Source of the DNA: an uncultured Caulobacteraceae bacterium
Lineage (GTDB): Bacteria; Pseudomonadota; Alphaproteobacteria; Caulobacterales; Caulobacteraceae
DNA: 8,483 bases
NCBI GenBank assembly: GCA_946482375.1
Contig: CAMLRH010000107.1
Coordinates: 1-8,483 of the forward strand
Direction: 5' to 3'
The notes below the pieces were generated by a model, which did not search any database, was not told the DNA's origin, and saw only the letters and a list, made by a program, of their open reading frames with translations. Below are positions 1-6,846 of this stretch, one piece after another (within the stretch, counting starts at the first letter, position 1; the number at the start of each line of letters is the position of its first letter). The position numbers and the translations under genes are program-made.

Positions 1-557
1 TCGACCTCTGCCGCCGCTGCGACCTCTGGCGTTGCGCAACCCAGGGCGTGCCGGGCGAGGGGCCGGTGACCGCGAAGCTGATGTTCGTCGGCGAGCAGCC
101 CGGCGATCAGGAAGACCTCGCCGGGCGGCCGTTCGTCGGTCCCGCGGGTGGTGTCTTCGACAAGGCGCTGGCGGAAGCCGGCGTGCCGCGCGACCGGGCC
201 TACGTCACCAACGCGGTGAAGCACTTCAAGCACGAGCCACGGGGCAAGCGACGGCTGCACAAGACGCCCAACACCGGCGAGGTGAAGGCCTGCCGCTGGT
301 GGCTCGACGCGGAGCGGGCCATCGTCCGGCCGCGGGTGATCGTGGCCCTGGGCTCGACGGCTTCGCTCAGTGTGTTCGGCAAGGCGACGCCGATCGCCGC
401 CAACCGTCAGAAGGCCATCCAGCTACCCGACCAGTCGCAGGGCGTGGTCACCTACCACCCGTCGTTCCTGCTGCGCGTACCGGACGCCGAGACGAAGGCG
501 CGCGCCTTCGCCGAGTTCGTCGATGACCTGAAGTTCGCCTGGAAGCTGGCCCGTTAG
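1..557 (+). CDS. udgX: UdgX-family uracil-DNA-binding protein, 3' part
   Basis: This is the C-terminal part of a uracil-DNA glycosylase superfamily protein; the reading frame is open to the left edge (first full codon at 3), so the true start lies outside. Seen: a CRRC pair and a further Cys (codons at 9, 18, 33); motif GEQPGDQED (90-116); the insertion loop KRRLH (246-260), which is the hallmark of UdgX; a later Cys in KACRWW (291); and the HPSFLLR motif (456-476). In the family, the loop His attacks the abasic sugar after uracil release and leaves the protein covalently bound to DNA, and a 4Fe-4S cluster is held by Cys residues. Where family 4 enzymes have a third Cys after NVVK, this protein has NAVKHF, so His may be a cluster ligand (inference). 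Many relatives have an extra N-terminal DUF4130-type domain, which cannot be judged here. The gene ends 30 bases from the convergent TetR gene. Family 4 UDG is less likely because of the KRRLH loop. Confidence 0.9.
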   Translation, partial: DLCRRCDLWRCATQGVPGEGPVTAKLMFVGEQPGDQEDLAGRPFVGPAGGVFDKALAEAGVPRDRAYVTNAVKHFKHEPRGKRRLHKTPNTGEVKACRWWLDAERAIVRPRVIVALGSTASLSVFGKATPIAANRQKAIQLPDQSQGVVTYHPSFLLRVPDAETKARAFAEFVDDLKFAWKLAR

Positions 558-560
558 CGT

Positions 561-583
561 CCTTCTCCCGCGAGGGGAGAAGG
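561..583. terminator. Hairpin between convergent genes, probable bidirectional terminator
   Basis: CCTTCTCCC (561-569) pairs perfectly with GGGAGAAGG (575-583) around a 5-base loop. It sits 3 bases after the udgX stop and 3 bases before the stop of the convergent TetR gene, which is where a shared terminator would be placed. There is no long T tract on either side, so termination strength is uncertain. From memory, hairpins of nearly this sequence recur in intergenic positions of Caulobacterales genomes, so it may also be a dispersed repeat. Confidence 0.6.
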
Positions 584-586
584 GAA

Positions 587-1240
587 TTACGCGAGGAACC
601 CCGCCTCCGCGAAATCGACCATCCGCTGAAGCAGCGCCTCGACGTCGTCTTCGCGCGTCAGCCCGTCGGACAGCACGTTGAGGCGATCCAGCTCGGCGAA
701 GCGGTTCTGGTGGATCATGCCGAGCGCGAAGTGGACACGCCAGTAGACCTCCTCCGGCGATAGCTGCGGTGAGGCGGCGATCAGGGCGTCGGAGAAGCGG
801 CGCAAGTGGGAGACGTCGGTGCGCAGGGCCTTGCGCATCTCTTCGGTGCCTTCGCTCCTCGCCCGGATGAGGAACTGCAGTGAGATGCGCCGGTCGTTGG
901 CGGGGGCCAGCCACTTCAGCGGCGGGGCGAACAGGGCGGTCAGGATCTCGCGCACCGGCGGCTTGCCGCCATGGCGGTCGTTGGCCTCGTGCAGCATCCG
1001 CGCCCGGTCGCGGTTCAGCTCGGCGGTGCGCCGGCGGAAGATTTCGAACAGCAGGGCGTCCTTGGAGCCGAAGTGGTAGTTCACGCTGGCCAGGTTCACG
1101 CCGGCCTCGGCGGTGATGTCGCGCACCGACACGTTCTGGAAGCCGTGCAGGGCGAACAGCCGCTCGGCGGCGATGAACACCTGGTTCTTGGTGGCCGCTT
1201 CGGTCTCGGGCGTTTCGGTGTCGATGACGCTCACGGGCAC
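587..1240 (-). CDS. TetR-family transcriptional regulator, PsrA-like
   Basis: A 217-residue DNA-binding repressor. The N-terminal helix-turn-helix domain spans about residues 18-65, with the recognition region AGVNLASVNYHFGSKDAL (46-63). This segment closely matches Pseudomonas PsrA as I remember it. The C-terminal ligand domain also carries a PsrA-like stretch (EVYWRVHFALGM, about 165-176). PsrA represses its own gene and controls beta-oxidation genes, and is released by long-chain fatty acids or acyl-CoA; a similar ligand here is inference. The start is GTG at 1240, chosen because AGGGGGGAGA lies just before it; a second GTG six bases downstream is possible. The upstream gap holds a PsrA-type palindrome (1298-1311) and a GANTC site (1271-1275). 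No beta-oxidation gene is in the window, so the regulated targets are not visible. The family call is firm; the PsrA subgroup is moderate. Confidence 0.9.
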   Translation of the reverse strand: MPVSVIDTETPETEAATKNQVFIAAERLFALHGFQNVSVRDITAEAGVNLASVNYHFGSKDALLFEIFRRRTAELNRDRARMLHEANDRHGGKPPVREILTALFAPPLKWLAPANDRRISLQFLIRARSEGTEEMRKALRTDVSHLRRFSDALIAASPQLSPEEVYWRVHFALGMIHQNRFAELDRLNVLSDGLTREDDVEALLQRMVDFAEAGFLA

Positions 1241-1297
1241 TCTCCCCCCTTACCCAACGGAATGCTTACGGAGTCGGGGGCCGCACGCAAGCTGTAT

Positions 1298-1311
1298 CAA
1301 ACGTCTGTTTT
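1298..1311 (-). promoter_or_regulatory. Candidate PsrA-type operator (autoregulatory)
   Basis: On the plus strand the sequence reads CAAAC GTCT GTTTT. The arms AAAC and GTTT form a 4+4 palindrome with a 4-base spacer. This fits the PsrA binding pattern as I recall it, (G/C)AAAC-N2-4-GTTT(G/C), apart from the last base. It lies 58 bases upstream of the GTG start of the PsrA-like gene and overlaps the stop codon of the upstream VWA gene (1310-1312). The position suits negative autoregulation. No convincing -35/-10 pair could be fixed in the 69-base gap. Confidence 0.5.
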
Positions 1312-2488
1312 AGCCACGGACCAGCTCGCGCATGGCCTTGTCGAGGCCTTCGATGGTCAGCGGGAACATGCGGTCGTTCATCAGGGTCTTCATGACCTCG
1401 ATCGACTGGGTGTAGTTCCAGTGTCGCTCCGGCGTGGGGTTCAGCCAGACCATGCTGGGATAGATTTGCGCCACCCGATCCATCCACATGGCGCCCGGCT
1501 CCTCGTTCCAGTGCTCCACGGAGCCGCCGGGATAGGTGATCTCGTAGGGGCTCATGGTGGCGTCGCCGACGAAGATGACCTTGTAGTCGGCGGGGTATTT
1601 GTGGAGCACGTCCCAGGTCGAAATCTTCTCGGTGTGGCGGCGGCGATTGTCCTTCCAGACGCTCTCGTAGAGGCAGTTGTGGAAGTAGAAGAACTCGAGG
1701 TTCTTGAACTCCGTCCGCGCGGCGCTGAACAGCTCCTCGCAGAGCTTGATGTGGCTGTCCATCGAGCCGCCGATGTCGAAGAAGATCAGCACCTTGATCT
1801 TGTTGCGCCGCTCCGGGCGCATGACAATGTCGAGGTAGCCCTTGCGTGAGGTGCCCTTGATGGTGCCGTCGAGGTCGAGTTCGTCCGGCGCGCCTTCGCG
1901 AGCGAACTTGCGCAGGCGGCGCAGCGCCACCTTGATGTTACGAGTGCCGAGTTCGACGCTGTCGTCGAGGTTCTTGTACTCGCGCTTGTCCCAGACCTTC
2001 ACCGCCCGGCCGTGGCGGCCCTTGTCCTGGCCGATGCGCACGCCTTCGGGATTGTAGCCGTTGGCGCCGAAGGGGCTGGTGCCGCCGGTGCCGATCATCT
2101 TGCTGCCGCCCTCGTGGCGTTCCTTCTGCTCGCGAAGCCGCTCCTGCAGCATCTCCATGAGCTTGTCGAAGCCGCCCATGGCCTCGATCTGCGCCTTCTC
2201 CTCCTCCGTGAGGAACTTCTCGGTCAGGGCCTTCAGCCACTCGGCCGGGATCTCGGCGGTGATGCCTTCCTGAACCGTCTCCAGCCCCTTGAAGACGTGG
2301 CCGAAGACGCGGTCGAACTTGTCGAGGTTCTTCTCGTCCTTCACCAGCGCCGCGCGCGACAGGTAGTAGAAGTCCTCCACGGAGCGGTCGATGACGCCCT
2401 TGTCCAACGCCTCCATGAGCGCGAGGTACTCCTTCAGGGTGACCGGCACGCGGGCCTGACGGAGCTCCGAGAAGAAACGCATGAACAT
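1310..2488 (-). CDS. CoxE-like VWA-domain protein
   Basis: A 392-residue cytosolic-looking protein with no signal peptide or membrane segment. The N-terminal half (about 1-125) is helical and charged, as in CoxE/COG3825-type proteins (FFSELRQARVPVTLKEYL near the start). A Gly-rich linker follows (127-160), then a C-terminal von Willebrand factor A domain (about 230-390). The metal-binding MIDAS motif is DIGGSMD (238-244) in place of the usual DxSxS, with Gly240 for the first Ser; from memory this is normal in this subfamily. VGDATMS (307-313) supplies the other Thr/Asp positions. Such proteins usually work with a MoxR-type AAA+ ATPase as chaperone-like maturation pairs. No ATPase is in this window, so the partner must be elsewhere or further away. 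The start is ATG 2488; ATG 2482, two codons in, is also possible. TAAGG lies upstream of both. The gene follows the secreted-protein gene after 50 bases. Confidence 0.85.
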   Translation of the reverse strand: MFMRFFSELRQARVPVTLKEYLALMEALDKGVIDRSVEDFYYLSRAALVKDEKNLDKFDRVFGHVFKGLETVQEGITAEIPAEWLKALTEKFLTEEEKAQIEAMGGFDKLMEMLQERLREQKERHEGGSKMIGTGGTSPFGANGYNPEGVRIGQDKGRHGRAVKVWDKREYKNLDDSVELGTRNIKVALRRLRKFAREGAPDELDLDGTIKGTSRKGYLDIVMRPERRNKIKVLIFFDIGGSMDSHIKLCEELFSAARTEFKNLEFFYFHNCLYESVWKDNRRRHTEKISTWDVLHKYPADYKVIFVGDATMSPYEITYPGGSVEHWNEEPGAMWMDRVAQIYPSMVWLNPTPERHWNYTQSIEVMKTLMNDRMFPLTIEGLDKAMRELVRG

Positions 2489-2538
2489 GGGGCGGCGGCC
2501 TTAGGCGAACAGTTGTTTGACGCCGCCGAAGATGAGGC

Positions 2539-3264
2539 TCAGCGCTTCTTCTGTCCACCCTGATGGGCGACGAGGGGCTTGGGCCCCAGCGCCGGGTCGA
2601 CCATGACCATCAGCCGGGTCAGCCACAACATCTCGGTCAGGCTTTCGGCGGCGTCCTGCGATTCCACCGGCCCGGCGGCGCGCATCGTCACCAGCCAGTC
2701 ACCGACCTGGGCGACCGACACCCGCGTGAAGGCCCAGGACTGACCGTTGCGAGCGAGGAACCAGGAGGTCTTCGATGGCGGCGCGGTCTCGGCGAGCTTG
2801 GCCAGCACTTCCTGGTTGGCGTCCTTGGCGACCTTCAGCGTCATCGCGTCGGGCCAGCGCGCCTTGATCTCTCCGACCGCCTCATCGTAGGCCGCGTCCA
2901 TCGCCGTCTCGCTGTTCGCGCGCTTGATGAAATAGGTGGTCTGGAACAGCATCGTCGGGCCGTCGCAGCCGATCTCGTCGCCGCGCGGCACGTTGGTGGT
3001 GACCATCAGGGCGTTCTCGCCGCCCGGGTTGAACAGGCACTGGAAGTTCGACGCCTTGTGGCGGATCAGGATGGCGCCGTCGCGGGTCTCGTTGATGAAC
3101 AGGTCCGGCGCGCCAGCCGAGGCGATCAGCTTTTCGCCTTCCAGTCGAGCGGCTTCATTGACGGGCTTCGGAGGTGCTTCGGTCGATGGCTTGGCGTCGG
3201 CGTCCGAACCCATGACAAACGTCATCAGGGCCGCCGCGGCGTGCCGCGCAAGTGTTCCAATCAT
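2539..3264 (-). CDS. Secreted protein of unknown function
   Basis: I do not recognise this family. From the chosen start it is 241 residues. The N-terminus (MIGTLARHAAAALMTFVMG) has a basic residue pair, a hydrophobic stretch at about 9-19, and a likely signal peptidase site after the DADA sequence at residue 24, so export to the periplasm is probable. The mature part is mixed alpha/beta, with two Cys (76 and 100) that could form a disulfide, an Ala/Glu-rich helix around 38-50, and a basic tail ending GGQKKR. The start at 3264 is preferred because GGAGAAGG lies 3-10 bases before it and the signal peptide then begins at residue 1. An alternative ATG at 3315 directly follows the stop of the acetyltransferase gene (TGAATG) and would add 17 residues that spoil the signal peptide. 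It lies between a GNAT gene and a VWA gene on the same strand; neither neighbour suggests a role. Confidence 0.8.
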   Translation of the reverse strand: MIGTLARHAAAALMTFVMGSDADAKPSTEAPPKPVNEAARLEGEKLIASAGAPDLFINETRDGAILIRHKASNFQCLFNPGGENALMVTTNVPRGDEIGCDGPTMLFQTTYFIKRANSETAMDAAYDEAVGEIKARWPDAMTLKVAKDANQEVLAKLAETAPPSKTSWFLARNGQSWAFTRVSVAQVGDWLVTMRAAGPVESQDAAESLTEMLWLTRLMVMVDPALGPKPLVAHQGGQKKR

Positions 3265-3282
3265 GACCTTCTCCCCGCCTTT

Positions 3283-3303
3283 GCGTTCGTACCCCCCGAA
3301 CGC
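3283..3303 (-). other. Small intergenic hairpin after the acetyltransferase gene
   Basis: GCGTTCG (3283-3289) pairs with CGAACGC (3297-3303) across a 7-base loop. It lies in the 51-base space between the GNAT stop and the start of the secreted-protein gene, just upstream of that gene's ribosome-binding site. No T run follows on the minus strand, so it does not look like a simple intrinsic terminator. It could affect processing or translation of the downstream cistron, or be chance in a GC-rich spacer. Confidence 0.35.
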
Positions 3304-3315
3304 GCCAGCCCTCAT

Positions 3316-3861
3316 TCAAGTCGGGGCCGACTTCGACAGTATGAACTCCCGATCCCTTACTCGGCCAACGGGAAATTCGTACTCGCCCACTTTTTTGAAG
3401 CCCCGGCGCTCATACAACCGCTGGGCGCCATGGTTTTCCGACCAGACGCCGATCCAGAGGCGCTCCGCGCCTTGGCTTTCGAGCCAAGCCAGCGCTTCGT
3501 CGAGCAGGCGGGTTCCAACGCCGCCGCCCTGATGCGCCTTCAGCAGGTAGAGCCGCTTCAGCTCTCCGCAACTCGGCGTCACCTGGGCATGAGGCAGGGT
3601 GCAGCGACCGGCGAGCGCATGACCCACGACCTCGCCGCTTGCTTCTACGAGCCACGCGGCCTTCGTCGGATCGGCCAGGTCGTCGGCCATGGCCTCGAGG
3701 CTGTAAACCTCGTCGAGAAACCCGGCGAGGTCTTCCGCCGGATAGAGGTGGCCGAAGGTCTCCACGAAAGTCGCTTTCGCAATCGCCGACAGCGCTTGCG
3801 CGTCGGCGGGCGTGGCTCGGCGGATGATTGGACCTTGCGTCACAGTATTCTCTTTCGTCAT
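3316..3861 (-). CDS. GNAT N-acetyltransferase, PaiA-like
   Basis: A 181-residue GCN5-related acetyltransferase that moves an acetyl group from acetyl-CoA to an amine. Seen: the early TFVETFGHLYPAEDL segment (31-45), the acetyl-CoA pyrophosphate loop QGGGVG (111-116) following LKRLYLL, the IGVWSENHGAQRLYERRGF motif (137-155) with the usual catalytic Tyr150, and a FPVG...EFILSK ending. This layout resembles the polyamine acetyltransferase PaiA of Bacillus as I recall it, so a small polyamine-like substrate is possible, but the substrate cannot be read from sequence. Start choice is open: ATG 3861 is formed by the end of the central repeat element and has only a poor ribosome-binding site. GTG 3843, six codons in, has AAAGAG about six bases before it and sits outside the repeat. 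It is divergent from the deacetylase gene and followed by the secreted-protein gene. Confidence 0.88.
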   Translation of the reverse strand: MTKENTVTQGPIIRRATPADAQALSAIAKATFVETFGHLYPAEDLAGFLDEVYSLEAMADDLADPTKAAWLVEASGEVVGHALAGRCTLPHAQVTPSCGELKRLYLLKAHQGGGVGTRLLDEALAWLESQGAERLWIGVWSENHGAQRLYERRGFKKVGEYEFPVGRVRDREFILSKSAPT

Positions 3862-3961
3862 CCCGGCCGTACCCCGGCGAAAGCCGGGGGGAGGGCCGGG
3901 ACCCAGAGGCCGCGTCTGTGACTCTGGGTCCCGGATCGGCCTTGCGGCCGTCCGGGATGAC
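3857..3961. repeat. Multi-hairpin intergenic inverted-repeat element with GANTC site (CIR-like)
   Basis: The ends are perfect 10-base inverted repeats: GTCATCCCGG (3857-3866) and CCGGGATGAC (3952-3961). Inside are three hairpins: CCCCGGC/GCCGGGG with a GAAA loop (3872-3889); a 13-bp stem CCGGGACCCAGAG/CTCTGGGTCCCGG with a 13-base loop (3896-3934); and CGGCC/GGCCG with a TTGC loop (3937-3950). A GACTC site (3920-3924) sits at the edge of the large loop. Together these would fold like a cloverleaf. From established knowledge, Caulobacter and relatives carry dispersed intergenic repeats of about 100 bp built of inverted repeats with a CcrM site (described as CIR elements). Membership of that group is inference from structure. 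It fills almost the whole space between two divergent genes. Confidence 0.75.
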
Positions 3962-3977
3962 GGCGAAAGTTGTCCCG

Positions 3978-4895
<918 letters not shown>

Positions 4896-4947
4896 GGGGA
4901 GGGCTTTAAGCATCGCACGCCGGACTTCCCCCCGAGCCAGGGCGCCT

Positions 4948-5556
4948 GTGACCGATTCCCCTCAAGCCGAGGCTAAAGCAGACAAGCCGGGCGCGATCAT
5001 CCTCGCCCGCCACGGCGAGCCCGGCCTGTCGCGCAAGATCCGTTTCGACGCCGAGGGCTATCGCAAGTGGTGGTCGCAGTACGAGGAAATCGGCCTTCGC
5101 GAAGGCCAGACGCCGCCGCTGGCGCTCGCCGCCATGGCCGAGAAGGCCGGCGTCATCATCGCCTCGACCCGCAAGCGGTCGGTGGAGACGGCGCATGCCG
5201 TCGCCAATGGTCGCGCCTTCTCGCAGGACCCGCTCTTCATCGAAGCCCCCCTGCCGCCGCCGCGCTGGCCGGGATGGATCAAGCTGTCCCCGCGCATGTG
5301 GGGCTTCCTCGCCCGCTTCTGGTGGTGGTTCTTCGATCACCACGAGGGCCAGGAGACCCGCGCCCAGGCGCAGGAGCGGGCAAACCAGGCGGCCGTCATG
5401 GTCGCCGAGCTGGCCGACAACGGCCAGGACGTGCTGATCGTCGCCCATGGCTTCTTCAACACCATGATCGGCGAGGCGCTGAAGAAGCGCGGCTGGCGCT
5501 GCGTCGAGGATCAGGGCTTCCGCTACTGGAAGGCCCGCATCTTCCGGCGCGGCTAG
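4948..5556 (+). CDS. Histidine phosphatase family protein (phosphoglycerate-mutase-like)
   Basis: A 202-residue member of the histidine phosphatase superfamily. Seen: the RHG motif ARHGEPG (20-26) with the phospho-accepting His22, the STRKRSVETA segment (73-82) with phosphate-binding Arg, a candidate acid residue in FIEAPLPPP (97-105), and the second catalytic His167 in VAHGFFN. Between these is an aromatic-rich stretch, about residues 105-129, with many Trp and Phe (WPGW, RMWGF, FWWWFF); it might contact a membrane or a hydrophobic substrate, but it is not long enough to be sure of a transmembrane helix. Start is GTG 4948 with AGGG about eight bases upstream. Substrate is unknown; the family covers mutases, sugar and nucleotide phosphatases. 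It lies between the deacetylase gene and xseB on the same strand. No hairpin terminator is visible after it. Confidence 0.85.
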   Translation: MTDSPQAEAKADKPGAIILARHGEPGLSRKIRFDAEGYRKWWSQYEEIGLREGQTPPLALAAMAEKAGVIIASTRKRSVETAHAVANGRAFSQDPLFIEAPLPPPRWPGWIKLSPRMWGFLARFWWWFFDHHEGQETRAQAQERANQAAVMVAELADNGQDVLIVAHGFFNTMIGEALKKRGWRCVEDQGFRYWKARIFRRG

Positions 5557-5650
5557 GCCGATTTCACCAACTCCTCACCCGCTGCTCATGCCGCTCATCC
5601 GGCGGCCTGCCACCATGCATGCGAACATGAGTGGAGGCGGTCATGCGCCG

Positions 5651-5679
5651 TTGCCGAGCCTATTTCGCCCCACTAGGGT
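5651..5679 (+). promoter_or_regulatory. Candidate promoter for xseB-ispA-dxs
   Basis: TTGCCG (5651-5656), a 17-base spacer and TAGGGT (5674-5679) resemble a housekeeping -35/-10 pair. Initiation 6-7 bases after the -10 would fall at or next to the xseB ATG (5686), giving a leaderless or nearly leaderless message, which is common in Caulobacter-type bacteria. The match to consensus is imperfect, and transcription from upstream genes is equally possible. Confidence 0.35.
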
Positions 5680-5685
5680 GCCCGG

Positions 5686-5934
5686 ATGACCGACACGGCC
5701 GCCACGGACATCCCGAACCTCACCTTCGAGCAGGCGCTCGGCGAGCTGGAGAAGATCGTCTCCGAACTGGAGTCGGGGCAGGCGCCGCTGGAGCGCTCCA
5801 TCGAAATCTACGAACGGGGCGCGGCGCTGAAGGCTCACTGCGAGAAGAAGCTCGAGGCGGCGCGACTGAAGGTCGAGAAGATCGTGCTCGGCGCGGGCGG
5901 CCCGACAGGCGTAGAGCCGGCCGAGTTCAACTGA
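5686..5934 (+). CDS. xseB: Exodeoxyribonuclease VII small subunit
   Basis: An 82-residue protein, the usual size for XseB. With XseA it forms exonuclease VII, a cytosolic enzyme that degrades single-stranded DNA from both ends and helps in mismatch repair and damage clean-up. The family signature is seen: [20 protein letters not shown] (12-31), then the amphipathic helix [20 protein letters not shown] (33-52) and [14 protein letters not shown] (53-66). Start ATG 5686 is the only option, because an in-frame TAG at 5674-5676 closes the frame upstream. AGGG lies about eight bases before it. Its TGA overlaps the ispA ATG by one base (TGATG), so translation of the two is probably coupled. Placement before ispA and dxs is a long-known bacterial arrangement; xseA is not in the window. 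Confidence 0.95.
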   Translation: MTDTAATDIPNLTFEQALGELEKIVSELESGQAPLERSIEIYERGAALKAHCEKKLEAARLKVEKIVLGAGGPTGVEPAEFN

Positions 5935-6827
5935 TGGCGCTGGAAGGTCTCGCCCGCCGCGTTGCGGAAGCGGCCGACCTGGTCACCGTGGCCCTCGACG
6001 CCCTGCTGCCTCGCGCCGACGGACCGGAATCCCGGTTGACGGAGGCCATGCGCTACGCCGCGCTCGGCCCGGGCAAGCGGCTCAGACCCTTCTTCGCCAT
6101 CGAGACCGGGCGGATGTTCGACCTGCCGGACCGGCCGGTGCTCCGCGCCGCCTGCGCGCTGGAGTGCATCCACACCTACAGCCTGATCCACGACGATCTG
6201 CCGTGCATGGACGACGACGACATCCGTCGCGGCCGGCTGACGGTGCACAAGGAGTACGACGAGGCGACCGCCGTCCTCGCCGGCGACGCCCTGCAGGCGG
6301 CCGCCTTCGACATCCTGGCCCATCCCGACACCCACCAGGACCCCGGCATACGGATGGAGCTGGTCCGCAAACTGGCCCAGGCCTCGGGCGCGGGCGGCAT
6401 GTGCGGCGGCCAGATGATCGACCTCGTCGGCGTCGAAGAGGACGACATGGGCGCGGTGGCCCGCATGCAGCGGATGAAGACCGGCGCGCTGATCGCCTAC
6501 GCCTTCGAGATTCCCCTGATCATCGCCCACGCCCAGGACGCGGAGCGTCATGCGCTGATGGCCTTCGCCCAGGATCTCGGGCTCGCCTACCAGATCGTCG
6601 ACGACTTGCTGGACGTCGAAGGCGACGCCGATCTGCTCGGCAAGGCGGCGGGCGGCAAGGACGCCGCCAAGGGCAAGACCAACTACGTCACCCTGCTCGG
6701 CGTCGATGCGGCGCGGGAGCGGGTAAGGCACCTGACCGACCAGACCCGCGCCCATCTGGACCCGTTTGGCGAGCGCGCGACTTACTTACGGGCCAGCGTC
6801 GATTATGTGTTAGACCGCCGCGCGTAA
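5934..6827 (+). CDS. ispA: Farnesyl diphosphate synthase (type II, (2E,6E)-polyprenyl synthase)
   Basis: A 297-residue trans-prenyltransferase that joins IPP to DMAPP and then to geranyl diphosphate to give farnesyl diphosphate, precursor of quinone side chains, undecaprenyl carrier lipid and carotenoids or hopanoids. Seen: GPGKRLRP (45-52) for IPP binding, the first Asp-rich motif DDLPCMD (87-93), the second Asp-rich motif DDLLD (223-227), and [16 protein letters not shown] (241-256). The residues before the first motif (YSLIH) match E. coli IspA, supporting a C15 product; a longer chain cannot be fully excluded. ATG 5934 is chosen because it gives the normal N-terminus and overlaps the xseB stop; the frame stays open back to 5631 through xseB, but that part has shadow-like Arg-rich content. 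dxs follows after 19 bases. Confidence 0.94.
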   Translation: MALEGLARRVAEAADLVTVALDALLPRADGPESRLTEAMRYAALGPGKRLRPFFAIETGRMFDLPDRPVLRAACALECIHTYSLIHDDLPCMDDDDIRRGRLTVHKEYDEATAVLAGDALQAAAFDILAHPDTHQDPGIRMELVRKLAQASGAGGMCGGQMIDLVGVEEDDMGAVARMQRMKTGALIAYAFEIPLIIAHAQDAERHALMAFAQDLGLAYQIVDDLLDVEGDADLLGKAAGGKDAAKGKTNYVTLLGVDAARERVRHLTDQTRAHLDPFGERATYLRASVDYVLDRRA

Positions 6828-6846
6828 CCCATTTCGATCCAGTTTG

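Noticed and set aside
971..1849. A 292-codon plus-strand open frame across the TetR and VWA genes
   Set aside because: It spans two well-supported minus-strand genes and their gap and has typical shadow composition.
2489..2600. Alternative-frame ending (…EEALSLIFGGVKQLFA then stop) just before the VWA gene
   Set aside because: It looks protein-like for about 20 residues, but the frame has no start and no homologous context I can name, and the in-frame end of the secreted protein is acceptable. A frameshift near its 3' end cannot be fully excluded.
2563..3921. A 452-codon plus-strand open frame
   Set aside because: It runs antisense through the secreted-protein and GNAT genes and has no recognisable motif; the minus-strand genes carry signal-peptide and acetyltransferase signatures.
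3828..3977. Extension of the deacetylase upstream through the repeat
   Set aside because: The added residues are translated repeat sequence, and family members start close to the MVALYTH position. Only the short extension from ATG 3957 remains possible.
5631..5933. Long N-terminal extension of ispA through xseB, with a good GGAGG before ATG 5643
   Set aside because: The extension is Arg/Gly-rich out-of-frame reading of xseB, and ispA has a normal N-terminus from 5934 with a stop-start overlap. The SD itself is kept as a minor finding.
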